A DNA stretch of 64,000 bases from Bradyrhizobium barranii subsp. apii (GTDB lineage: Bacteria; Pseudomonadota; Alphaproteobacteria; Rhizobiales; Xanthobacteraceae): assembly GCF_011516635.5 (NCBI RefSeq), contig NZ_CP096256.1, positions 310,001-374,000 of the forward strand, written 5' to 3'. The translations under genes were made by a program, and so were the position numbers. Below, piece by piece: positions 56,109 to 64,000 of the stretch; the first letter of the stretch is position 1, and each line of letters opens with the position of its first letter. The notes beneath the pieces are model-generated. The model was given only the letters and a program-made list of their open reading frames with translations, ran no database searches and was not told the DNA's origin.

Positions 56109-56969
56109 ATGGCCGATTTGAGCCCTCTTCGCCGCCGCATGATCGAAGACATGACCGTCCGCAATCTGTCGCCGGCGACGCAAAGATCCTACATCAGCGC
56201 GGTTTCGAAGTTCAGCCGCTATTTTGGCCGATCGCCTGACCGGTTAGAGCTGGAAGACGTCCGCGCCTTCCAGGTGCATTTGGTCTCGACCGGCATCTCA
56301 TGGCCGGCGCTGAACCAGATCGTCTGTGCGCTACGGTTTTTCTACGGCGTCACGCTCGGCGAGGCGCTCATCCCAGAGCGCATTCCCTATGCGCGAGAAC
56401 CGCGCAAGCTGCCGGTCGTTCTCAGCGCCGACGAAGTGGTTCAGTTTCTTGAAGCGGTATCGAGCCTGAAGAGCCGCGCCGCGCTCACCACCGCCTATGC
56501 GGCCGGGCTCAGGGCCTCGGAGGTTGCGGGACTGCGGATCGAAGACATCGACAGCGCCCGCGGCGTCATCCAGGTGCGCCACGGCAAGGGCGCGAAGGAT
56601 CGCAACGTGATGCTGTCGCCCCAGCTGCTGGGCATCCTGCGCACCTACTGGCGGCTCGCCCGGCCGCGGCTTTATCTGTTCCCTGGTCGTGACGAAGATC
56701 ATCCGATCGATCAGACCGTGCTGCATGCCGCCTGCCGGTCGGCGGTGAAGGCTGCGGGCCTGACCAAGCGCGTCACGCCGCACACGCTGCGCCACAGCTT
56801 CGCGACACATCTTCTCGAGAACGGAACCGATATCCGGATCATCCAGGTCTTGCTCGGGCACAATAATTTGTCGTCGACAGCGCGCTACACGCAGGTCGCC
56901 ACCGATACGATCCGAGCGACGCAGAGCCCGCTCGATCGCCTGTCGCTGGAGGTGACGCCACCTGGATGA
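56109..56969 (+). CDS. Tyrosine recombinase of IS91 element, copy 2
   Basis: 286 residues, as copy 1 but with the usual Pro before HTLRHS. Stop overlaps the transposase start (ATGA). Confidence 0.9.
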   Translation: MADLSPLRRRMIEDMTVRNLSPATQRSYISAVSKFSRYFGRSPDRLELEDVRAFQVHLVSTGISWPALNQIVCALRFFYGVTLGEALIPERIPYAREPRKLPVVLSADEVVQFLEAVSSLKSRAALTTAYAAGLRASEVAGLRIEDIDSARGVIQVRHGKGAKDRNVMLSPQLLGILRTYWRLARPRLYLFPGRDEDHPIDQTVLHAACRSAVKAAGLTKRVTPHTLRHSFATHLLENGTDIRIIQVLLGHNNLSSTARYTQVATDTIRATQSPLDRLSLEVTPPG

Positions 56970-58216
56970 CCCGCAGCGGGATGCGGGTCATGACCCGCTC
57001 CGACATCCGCTCCAACAGGCCCGCCATCGAGATTGCCGATATTCTGCGCCGGCATGGCGACGCCTATCGCCGTGTACATGCCGGTCATCTGGGGCGGGTC
57101 GAGCGGCGCGTGATGAGCGCGATCGTTGCGTGCCGGACCGAGGCGCTCGGCGGCCACATGCAGGCTTGCGACGACTGCGGCACGACACGCGTTGCCTATA
57201 ATTCCTGCCGCAATCGGCACTGTCCGAAGTGTCAGGGGAGAGCCCGAGCCGCGTGGCTCGCCGCGCGTCAAGCCGACCTGCTTCCGGTTCCCTATTTCCA
57301 CGTCGTCTTTACACTTCCCGCACCGATCGCCGCGATCGCTTTCCAGAACAAGGCCGTCGTCTATGCCATCCTGTTCAAGGCTGCCGCCGAGGCGATGACG
57401 ACGCTCGCCGCCAATCCACGCCGGCTCGGCGGTGCGATCGGCGGCGTCGCCGTCCTCCACACCTGGGGACAGACGCTGATGCATCATCCCCACGTCCATT
57501 GCGTCGTTCCGGGTGGCGGCCTCTCGCCCGATGGCGCGCGCTGGACCGCTTGCCGACCGAACTTCTTCCTGGCCGTCAAACCGTTGTCCAGACTATTTCG
57601 CACACTTTTTCTCAAACGTCTGTCGGCAGCCTTCAACTCCGGTGCCTTGCGTTTCTTCGGCGATCTCGGAGCTCTGGCCGAGCCGGCTGCCTTTGCGGCC
57701 CACCTCGACGCCATGCGACGCATCAACTGGGTTGCTTACGCCAAGCGGCCCTTCGGCGGACCCGCACAGGTCCTGGCCTATCTCGGCCGCTACACCCATC
57801 GCGTCGCGATCGCCAACAGCCGGCTCGTCGCACTCGACGACGATCATGTCGCCTTCTCATGGAAGGACTATCGCCAAAACAGCGCGACAAAGATCATGAA
57901 TCTCAAGCCCGATGAGTTCATTCGCCGTTTCCTGCTTCATACGCCGCCTGACGGCTTCCACCGCATCCGCCACTTCGGCTTCATGGCCAACCGCCATCGC
58001 GCTGCCAAGCTCGCCCTTTGCCGCGAACTTCTCGATCATGAGCGAACAGCCCCAAACGATGGCCAGCCGTCGCCTGTGGATTCGGAGGCTCAAACCTGGG
58101 CCGAGGTTCCTGCCTGTCCCGATTGTGGTGGCGTCATGCGCATCATTGAGCGCTTTCGACATAGCTTCAGACGCCCCAGCCCTCGAACATCACCGTTCCG
58201 ATGCGACACATCGTGA
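56966..58216 (+). CDS. IS91-family transposase, copy 2
   Basis: 416 residues; HHPHVHC and AYLGRYTHR motifs intact. One residue differs from copy 1 (Ala for Val). Confidence 0.9.
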   Translation: MTRSGMRVMTRSDIRSNRPAIEIADILRRHGDAYRRVHAGHLGRVERRVMSAIVACRTEALGGHMQACDDCGTTRVAYNSCRNRHCPKCQGRARAAWLAARQADLLPVPYFHVVFTLPAPIAAIAFQNKAVVYAILFKAAAEAMTTLAANPRRLGGAIGGVAVLHTWGQTLMHHPHVHCVVPGGGLSPDGARWTACRPNFFLAVKPLSRLFRTLFLKRLSAAFNSGALRFFGDLGALAEPAAFAAHLDAMRRINWVAYAKRPFGGPAQVLAYLGRYTHRVAIANSRLVALDDDHVAFSWKDYRQNSATKIMNLKPDEFIRRFLLHTPPDGFHRIRHFGFMANRHRAAKLALCRELLDHERTAPNDGQPSPVDSEAQTWAEVPACPDCGGVMRIIERFRHSFRRPSPRTSPFRCDTS

Positions 58217-58581
58217 GCCAAGTCATGTCGTGCACGACGATCATCATTCGTCATTTCGCTCCCAGCGTCTCGATCATCGCGGACGATGTCGAATCCGTGC
58301 TGTCACACTGCGCGACAACAACCGTCCGATGCAGCAAAAGGCCTATCGCGATCTCAGGCGAAGCGCGTCTGATCTCAACTCTTCCAGGATGCGCACTCCT
58401 GTGTCTCTGCCTCACGCGCCGAGCCAGCAGATCGGGCATGGCGATCTCGAACAATCCCCATAGCTGCAAAACCGCGAATAGCCTCCCGCGCCTTCGTTCA
58501 ATCCGGCTTCAATGAGGTCGCGTCATAAGCGCCTGCCGCGCCCTCGCGTGAGCGCGACCTCACAGAACCCTCCAGATTCCC
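58217..58581. other. 3' non-coding end of IS91 element, copy 2
   Basis: Identical in arrangement to 15624-15988; no gene. Confidence 0.5.
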
Positions 58582-58623
58582 TTTCGCAGCGGACCATGAT
58601 TCTGTGTTGCATCGGAGGGGACG

Positions 58624-59970
58624 ATGCGACCGAAGAAGCACAAGACGACGGGATCGAACGACCTGTTCCGGGCGCGGCTGGACCAGATCATCAATCTGAA
58701 GCACGAGCTGGTTCTGTTGGCCGGCAAGATCGATTGGGACTGGATCGACGGCGAGATCGCGCCGCTCTACAGCGAGAACGGCCGGCCGGGGATCGAGACC
58801 CGCTTCATGATCGGGCTGCTGTTGCTCAAGCAGATTTACGGGCTGTCCGATGAGGGGATTTGCGAGCGCTGGGTCCACGACCCGTATTTCCAGTACTTCA
58901 CCGGCGAAGAGTTCTTCCAGCACGCCTTCCCGCACGAGCGATCGGACCTGAGCCATTGGCGCAAGCGGCTCGGCGACAAGCTGGAACTGCTGCTGGCCGA
59001 GAGCCTGCGGGTGGCGCACGAGGCCGGCGCGTTACGCGGCCAGGACCTCAAGCGGGTCACGGTCGATACCACGGTGCAGCCAAAGGCCATCACCTTTCCG
59101 ACCGACGCCAAGCTGCTGCATGCGGCCATCAAGGGGCTCAATCGCCTGGCGAGAAGGCACGGCGTCAGGCTGCGGCAGTCCTATTCTCGGATCGCCAAGG
59201 CCGCCGCGATGATGGCGGGCCGCTACGCCCATGCCAAACAATTCAGGCGGCATCAGCGGCAGTTGCGTATCCTGCGCTCAAGGCTCGGCCGGATCATCCG
59301 CGATATCCGCCGCAAGATCGACGGCCAGCCAGCCCTGGAGGAGGCGTTCGCCCTTCCGCTTGGCCGGGCCAGCCAGATCCGCTCGCAGCAGCAGCGCCAA
59401 CGCGGCTGGAAGCTTTATTCTTTCCATGCCCCGGAGGTGGAGTGCATCGGCAAGGGCAAGGCCTCCGCGCCGTACGAGTTCGGCGTCAAGGCTTCCATCG
59501 TCACCAACAACCGCCGAGCTCCCGGCGGTCTGTTCGTGCTACACGTCAGGGCGCTGCCCGATAATCCGTATGACGGTCACACCCTGCGCGACGTCATCGA
59601 CCGCACCGAGGCACTCACCGGCTGTCCGATCGAGCGGGCCTATGTCGACAAGGGGTATCGCGGCCACGACGCTCAAAATCCACGTCGCGTCTTCATCTCC
59701 GGCCAGAAGCGCGGCGTCTTCGGGATCATCAAGCGCGAGTTGCGCCGCCGATCCGCCATCGAGCCCATCATCGGACACCTGAAGGCCGAAGGTCACCTCG
59801 GGCGCTGCTACCTCAAAGGCCGCGCAGGAGACGCCGCCAACGTCGTCCTCTCCGCCGTAGGCCACAACTTCCGCCGCATCCTCGCCTGGCTGAGAGATTT
59901 CTTGGACCTGTTCCTGATCCGGATATGGCGCACGTTCACATGTCCCATCCCGCTCAATTCGGATTCTTAA
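58624..59970 (+). CDS. IS5-family transposase
   Basis: 448 residues from ATG 58624 (GGAGGGG upstream). N-terminal DUF772-type helical domain (ETRFMIGLLLLKQIYGLSD, SHWRKRLG), then the DDE domain: VTVDTTVQPKAI (Asp), YVDKGYRGHDA (Asp) and RRSAIEPIIGHLKAEGHLGR (Glu). Intact; the nested IS91 element lies only 42 bp upstream and may replace its promoter. Confidence 0.92.
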   Translation: MRPKKHKTTGSNDLFRARLDQIINLKHELVLLAGKIDWDWIDGEIAPLYSENGRPGIETRFMIGLLLLKQIYGLSDEGICERWVHDPYFQYFTGEEFFQHAFPHERSDLSHWRKRLGDKLELLLAESLRVAHEAGALRGQDLKRVTVDTTVQPKAITFPTDAKLLHAAIKGLNRLARRHGVRLRQSYSRIAKAAAMMAGRYAHAKQFRRHQRQLRILRSRLGRIIRDIRRKIDGQPALEEAFALPLGRASQIRSQQQRQRGWKLYSFHAPEVECIGKGKASAPYEFGVKASIVTNNRRAPGGLFVLHVRALPDNPYDGHTLRDVIDRTEALTGCPIERAYVDKGYRGHDAQNPRRVFISGQKRGVFGIIKRELRRRSAIEPIIGHLKAEGHLGRCYLKGRAGDAANVVLSAVGHNFRRILAWLRDFLDLFLIRIWRTFTCPIPLNSDS

Positions 59971-60219
59971 CGGACGACTAGCTAGTCCCACCGTTCCGTG
60001 GAAGGGCCGCCGGCATGGCCGGCACTAGAATCGGCGATGGGCCAAAGCCTGAAGACCGAACTATGCACCACGATGGTTGGTATTCGCGTTGGCAGAGAGG
60101 TCGTAACGTCTATTAAACTCAAACACAATCAATTGCTTACTCGATAAATTCAATGCCGGCCGGGCCACGAGTCTTTTGTGTCGCGATATGCGGCGGTACG
60201 AGACGCTAAATCTGCAATC

Positions 60220-60828
60220 TCACTTCAACGGCCGGCGTCTCAGATCTGAATCTTCGCCCCAACGTCGGATGGGGCCCACTTCTATGTCGAACAAATCCAA
60301 CATACGTCCCACCGTGTGATCCACCATCTCCTCAATCGTGTTGGGTCTGGCATAAAACGCCGGAACTGGAGGTGCGACGATTGCACCAATTTCGGATAAC
60401 GCCGCCATGGTTCGAAGGTGACCGGCATGTAACGGGGTCTCCCTTACCATCAGCACAAGCCGCCTGCGCTCCTTCAGCGTGACGTCGGCCGCTCGTGTTA
60501 GCAGTGTTGTCGTCGTGCCGTTAGCGATTTCAGACATCGACCGAATCGAGCATGGCGCAACGATCATGCCGAAGGTGCGAAACGATCCGCTCGCGATCGA
60601 TGCCGCCATATCGTTGATGTCGTGAGCGGTGTGAGCCAAAGCCTTGACGTCAGCGATCTTGACCGCCGTTTCATACGCAAAGGTCAGTTCAGCTGTCTTT
60701 GACATCACCAGATGCGCTTCAACGCCGGCGTTGCGCAACAGCTGGAGCAGACGCAGGCCGTAAATTGCACCGGAAGCTCCTGAAATGCCGACGATCAGTC
60801 GGCGCTGAGATGCGATCGGGGCGTTCAT
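60220..60828 (-). CDS. ubiX: UbiX-family flavin prenyltransferase
   Basis: 202 residues: VGISGASGAIYGLRLL (flavin-binding turn), VAPCSIRSMSEIANG, LVLMVRETPLHAGHLR and VPAFYARPNTIEEMVDHTVG, all UbiX/Pad1 signatures. Makes prenylated FMN for UbiD-type decarboxylases. No UbiD is in the window. AGGAG precedes ATG 60828. Could serve ubiquinone synthesis or an aromatic-acid decarboxylase. Confidence 0.9.
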   Translation of the reverse strand: MNAPIASQRRLIVGISGASGAIYGLRLLQLLRNAGVEAHLVMSKTAELTFAYETAVKIADVKALAHTAHDINDMAASIASGSFRTFGMIVAPCSIRSMSEIANGTTTTLLTRAADVTLKERRRLVLMVRETPLHAGHLRTMAALSEIGAIVAPPVPAFYARPNTIEEMVDHTVGRMLDLFDIEVGPIRRWGEDSDLRRRPLK

Positions 60829-60919
60829 CTAAACTCCTCACAAGTTGTACAACCGACCACCGCACAGGGTGCGTTCTCCACAGCAATGCCCTGGCGCTGG
60901 ATCGGGCGAGCTTTTCTGC

Positions 60920-62110
60920 CTACCGTCGCCCCCACAGCTTTGGCCACACGTCTCCGAGATCATTGATCTCGATGGGATCGGCGCCTTCAGGCGGCACGCG
61001 CGCGTCGTGAATGAAGTCCTGTACGAAGGACGGCAGCGGCACGCCGAAATCGGCAAGATGTTTCAAGGTGTAATATCCGCCAGCGACCAGATTATAGTTG
61101 TCGAGGATGGCCACGGTGCGGCCGAAGCTGGCGGCGTCCAGCCGCGGTACCAACCGGATCAAATCGGCGTATTGGTAAAGACCTTTGCTATATTTGTGCA
61201 CGCCCTCCCAATAGAGCTTGTAGATCAGATGTGCCGTGCTCCACGCCAGATCGGGCACGTAGAGCCGCTCGCCAGCGCATTCGACCGTCTGGACATGAGC
61301 CAGAAGATCGTCGAGTTCGATGTCGAGCGACAGCTTGTGGTGAATGTCGACGACCGCATAGCACCATGGGGCCTCCGTCAGGGCATCGTGCCAGAACTGG
61401 TGGGCCCACGGCTCGGCTGCGATTGCGGCCTTGGTCTCGTCATCGAGATTGGTCGGCTGCAGGCGGCGGACTAGAAAGCCGAGTTCGAAATGGCTTTCTT
61501 CGACGATCGCGCGCAATTGCCGGTCGGCGCGATAGAAGCGGGGAAGATCCGGATCGCGCTGAGCCTGATGGAAGCCCGACTTGAGCGCAAGGCCTTCGGC
61601 CATCTCGAGGTCAGGCCAAGCTACGCCGAGATCAAAATCCCACGCCGCTCGCATATGGCGTGCCGGATAGAGGAAGCAGGCGGAAGCTGCGCCCTTGAGC
61701 AAGGAATGCCGAAGACCGGCGTGCTGAAGCTCACCCAAGAAATCGCGGCATCCGGCGATCTGGGCCCGTTCGAACGCCGTGACCGCAAGACAGGCGCGAA
61801 CGGTGCGGAGATGGTCATGGGGCGTCATCATTGCGGCGAGGTCCTTGAGAACCTCTGTTGTCAGTGAAGGCAGGATTTGCCAGGAATCGAGCATTCGAGC
61901 GAGCAACTCGCCGGAATTCTCGGAGGCTCGCGCCACCGTCGCGTCCGGCGCGACACCAGCGATCAATGCCATCAGGTCGGCTTCGGCCTGCACCGCGCTC
62001 GAACCACCGGTGGTATCGCTGCCGTGTCCGCCAGCTGCTTCGTCCACGGCCGGGGCAGCGGCTTGCAATTGCCGTTTGGTACTGCGACTTTTGGCCGATG
62101 CTTTCGCCAT
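60920..62110 (-). CDS. NTP_transf_5-type nucleotidyltransferase family protein
   Basis: 396 residues from ATG 62110 (TTG 62122 also possible). Ala-rich linker, then a helical region and the core GLRHSLLKGAASACFLYP with AAWDFDLGV (DxD metal pair) and VVDIHHKLSLD, the pattern of the uncharacterised nucleotidyltransferase family PF14907. The substrate is unknown; members occur in capsule and peptide-natural-product loci. Its start is next to the stop of the small upstream gene, so they are co-translated. Confidence 0.72.
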   Translation of the reverse strand: MAKASAKSRSTKRQLQAAAPAVDEAAGGHGSDTTGGSSAVQAEADLMALIAGVAPDATVARASENSGELLARMLDSWQILPSLTTEVLKDLAAMMTPHDHLRTVRACLAVTAFERAQIAGCRDFLGELQHAGLRHSLLKGAASACFLYPARHMRAAWDFDLGVAWPDLEMAEGLALKSGFHQAQRDPDLPRFYRADRQLRAIVEESHFELGFLVRRLQPTNLDDETKAAIAAEPWAHQFWHDALTEAPWCYAVVDIHHKLSLDIELDDLLAHVQTVECAGERLYVPDLAWSTAHLIYKLYWEGVHKYSKGLYQYADLIRLVPRLDAASFGRTVAILDNYNLVAGGYYTLKHLADFGVPLPSFVQDFIHDARVPPEGADPIEINDLGDVWPKLWGRR

Positions 62111-62111
62111 A

Positions 62112-62411
62112 TCAGATTTCAATCCTCACCATCGGCAAGTCCTCGCGCGCTGGAGCAGGAGCAAGCTTGGCAACGACCTGCGACGCAATCGCCGATGCCG
62201 TTCGCGAAAATGCGCTGGTAGGTCTCGTGCCACCTCGCCGACCAACAGCCGGCGTTGCCACGAGCGCCGCGGCAATCTCACTGGCCATGGACGCCGAGTC
62301 GTGGCGACGCGGCGGCCCCCTCCGCCTGTGTTGGGAGCCGCGCGAAGCCTTCGAGCGACGCAACTCCGCGACCACTGCGCTCGCGATGAGATCGATATCA
62401 TAGCGCGGCAT
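62112..62411 (-). CDS. Small helix-repeat protein
   Basis: 99 residues, AGGAGGG before ATG 62411. MPRYDIDLIASAVVAELRR, then a basic Arg/His-rich linker, SMASEIAAALVATP and TASAIASQVVAKLAP. Three short Ala-rich amphipathic helices with an IAxxVxxxL pattern, like those in the protein starting past the window end. No family recognised; coupled to the nucleotidyltransferase. Confidence 0.6.
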   Translation of the reverse strand: MPRYDIDLIASAVVAELRRSKASRGSQHRRRGPPRRHDSASMASEIAAALVATPAVGRRGGTRPTSAFSRTASAIASQVVAKLAPAPAREDLPMVRIEI

Positions 62412-62559
62412 GACGGCCCTCCTAACTTTAGGGCGCTACCTAACATCCATACACCTAAAGATTGAATGTATCACAGGTTATGCCCCTCCTCAAGGTGTGC
62501 ATCATGAGCCGGGTCAGCCATCGCGCCCGATTAGCCCACGCTCCGGCGATCAATCGCTG

Positions 62560-63324
62560 TTACGACAGCCCCATCGCCGCTAGGATCACGGCGAGTGCCC
62601 GCTGAGGTGGCCCGGAGTTATCAACCATCACGACATTGTCTTCGCGTTCCGCCAGCGCCTTGAGCGCTGCACGCATGCGATGGAGGTGGCTGCGCAGGCC
62701 TGCTTCGCGCGCGGGCGACACCTGACGCGCGGACGGATCGCGCTCAAGCATCGGCTGGCCAAGGCCATCGACGATCCGGGAGCCGGCTTCGAAGTAGGTG
62801 ATCGTCCGATGCGACGACAGGATGCGCTGACAGCACAAATCGGGATCACAATCGATAAAAAATAGAATGCTCGGACGCGGCAGATTGGCCGCAAGCGGTT
62901 CCATGAAATCGGTCGACATACCCTCGAGCAGTCCGCGCACCTTGAGGGTGAGAATGTAACGATCGACCAGCACGCGAACGTCACTGTTCAAGTCGGCGCG
63001 CGCCTGAGTTGCTTGTTCATAGAGGCTTACCCAGTTGAGCAGGTTGAACGTCATCGGATTCGAATTGAGCCATTTCGCCCGTTCGAGCGCGTGTGCGGTA
63101 ACGTCCGAACGACCGAGCTTCATGACACGGGTGGCCACCTCCCGGGCACGACAGGCCGCGATCACCTCGGCAATCAAGCTGGATTTTCCAGCACCATCGA
63201 CACCTTCGAACGCAAAGAAATTGTTGGGCCGGAGCAGTGCCGGCTCGAGCAGATTAATCGGCGGTTGTTTCGGATAGACTTCGGGGATGTCGCCCTGCGA
63301 TGGTGTATCGTCGGAAAATTGCAT
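62560..63324 (-). CDS. Thymidylate-kinase-like P-loop protein
   Basis: 254 residues from ATG 63324. Extended 35-residue N-terminus, Walker A FEGVDGAGKSSLI, VLVDRYILTLKVRG (the DRY motif) and ILFFIDCDPDLC, as in dTMP kinases. The substrate-binding and lid regions differ from housekeeping Tmk, and the gene sits in an operon with a nucleotidyltransferase, so it is probably a specialised nucleoside or sugar-nucleotide kinase. Confidence 0.75.
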   Translation of the reverse strand: MQFSDDTPSQGDIPEVYPKQPPINLLEPALLRPNNFFAFEGVDGAGKSSLIAEVIAACRAREVATRVMKLGRSDVTAHALERAKWLNSNPMTFNLLNWVSLYEQATQARADLNSDVRVLVDRYILTLKVRGLLEGMSTDFMEPLAANLPRPSILFFIDCDPDLCCQRILSSHRTITYFEAGSRIVDGLGQPMLERDPSARQVSPAREAGLRSHLHRMRAALKALAEREDNVVMVDNSGPPQRALAVILAAMGLS

Positions 63325-63467
63325 GGAGCCTTCGTCCTCGGAATTCAAGCCGCGCTGCGACAGTCGCTGGCGATCCGATCGTCACGACCGAGCTGGTCCC
63401 GGCCGACGGCGTGCCGGCGGTCAAGAGCCAGGCTCCATATTACCTCATCGCTCTCGACGCGCGAGCG

Positions 63468-64000
63468 TTACGATTGCTTGGCCACCGAAGCCGACTTCTC
63501 CCCGGACGCGGACTTCACATCTTCGCTGGGCTTCGCCGCAACCGCCTGCTGAGCCGCCTCGACTGCTTTGGCGCGCTGCCGTGTCACCGCATCGACGACA
63601 GCAGCGACGATCCGGTTCCGAAAGTCGATCGCGCCCGCTGCGGAACCCTGAAGGCGCGGCGACGCAAGCCGCGAGGCGATCTGGCTTGCAAGCACGTCGA
63701 CATGGTCGATGCCCTTGCTCTTACGCGCGTCGAGCTTTGCAATCACGGCCTCGGCAACCTTGGCGACATCCACCGCCGCGAAATCGCTGCCGAAGTCCGA
63801 CCGCGTTTCGGGAATCCGCGATGCGACCTGACGAGCGACTCGGCTTGCGATCTGGGTTCCTGCCAACGTTTTCGACGCCGCCGAAGCGGCGTTGGGCCGT
63901 GCATCGGCCGGACCGCCAGGCTGGCCCAACCGCTGCGCGACCGCGCTCGCGACCGCGCCCGCAAGCCGGTTCGGCCGCGCCGATTTCCGTGCGCCCGGCG
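63468..64000 (-). CDS. Ala-rich helix-repeat protein, partial
   Basis: Open to the window end; at least 176 residues. Repeated short helices RLAGAVASAVAQRLG, IASRVARQVASRIP, VAEAVIAKLDARK, LASQIASRLASP and RIVAAVVDAVTRQ, then an Ala/Lys-rich tail. Same helix pattern as the 62112 protein. No known family; possibly a membrane-surface or scaffold protein of this operon. Confidence 0.6.
   Translation of the reverse strand, partial: PGARKSARPNRLAGAVASAVAQRLGQPGGPADARPNAASAASKTLAGTQIASRVARQVASRIPETRSDFGSDFAAVDVAKVAEAVIAKLDARKSKGIDHVDVLASQIASRLASPRLQGSAAGAIDFRNRIVAAVVDAVTRQRAKAVEAAQQAVAAKPSEDVKSASGEKSASVAKQS

Larger units (their letters stand above)
56000..58581 (+). mobile_element. IS91-type element with tyrosine recombinase, copy 2 (2,582 bp)
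   Basis: Same length and boundaries as 13407-15988. The only differences I found are one C/T in the recombinase gene (56779 versus 14186) and one in the transposase gene (57735 versus 15142). Confidence 0.9.
55880..59981 (+). mobile_element. IS5-family element, interrupted by IS91 copy 2
   Basis: Inverted ends CTAGTCGTCCGT (55880) and ACGGACGACTAG (to 59981), with CTAG duplicated outside (55876-55879, 59982-59985). The IS91 element 56000-58581 sits in its 5' untranslated region, leaving the transposase whole. Confidence 0.85.

Overview
The window is GC-rich alphaproteobacterial DNA, most like Bradyrhizobium or a close relative. Pointers are the mix of insertion sequences (IS701, IS91, IS256, IS630, IS66, IS110, IS1380, IS5, IS21, IS3, IS481), DUF736 genes, two FixK/FNR-type boxes, a Bug/TctC receptor and a polysaccharide synthase with c-di-GMP genes. 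It is an accessory region: more than half is mobile DNA, and most cargo genes are cut or split by it. Species assignment is inference.

Layout. 1-5.9 kb: IS701 end and a three-recombinase RIT element between two inverted DUF736 genes. 5.9-8.4 kb: a large primase-helicase of the TOTE-conflict type. 8.9-12.6 kb: an IS91-type transposase with its tyrosine recombinase, then IS256 copy 1. 13.1-18.3 kb: a small DNA-binding protein gene overlapping an integrase gene beside tRNA-Ile2; one IS630 insertion breaks both and itself carries a 2,582-bp IS91 element. 18.5-21.3 kb: IS256 copy 2 and IS3/IS110 remnants. 21.3-29 kb: a PilZ-type glycan synthase and membrane-fusion partner, divergent from a GGDEF and a GGDEF-EAL protein. 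29-40 kb: nested IS256, IS66/IS630, IS481, IS256 and IS110. 40.2-42.6 kb: small genes and two FixK-type boxes. 42.6-47 kb: IS1380, a Tc-toxin A-subunit fragment, IS256, IS21 remnant. 47.3-51 kb: Bug receptor, a divergent pair (2TM beta-barrel Cap15-like protein and DisA_N-like protein), and an AbiE-type toxin-antitoxin pair. 51.4-60 kb: IS256, IS1380, and an IS5 element carrying a second IS91 copy. 60.2-64 kb: ubiX and a four-gene minus-strand group (nucleotidyltransferase, helix-repeat proteins, thymidylate-kinase-like).

Two themes stand out. First, defence-type genes recur (TOTE primase-helicase, DisA_N/Cap15-like pair, AbiE, Tc toxin remnant), as expected of a defence or symbiosis-type island. 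Second, the order of insertions can be read: integrase module, then IS630, then IS91; IS1380, then IS5, then IS91; a small gene, then IS256 copy A, then copy B. Only the nested IS256 pair shows intact 8-bp target duplications, so the other copies were probably joined by recombination.
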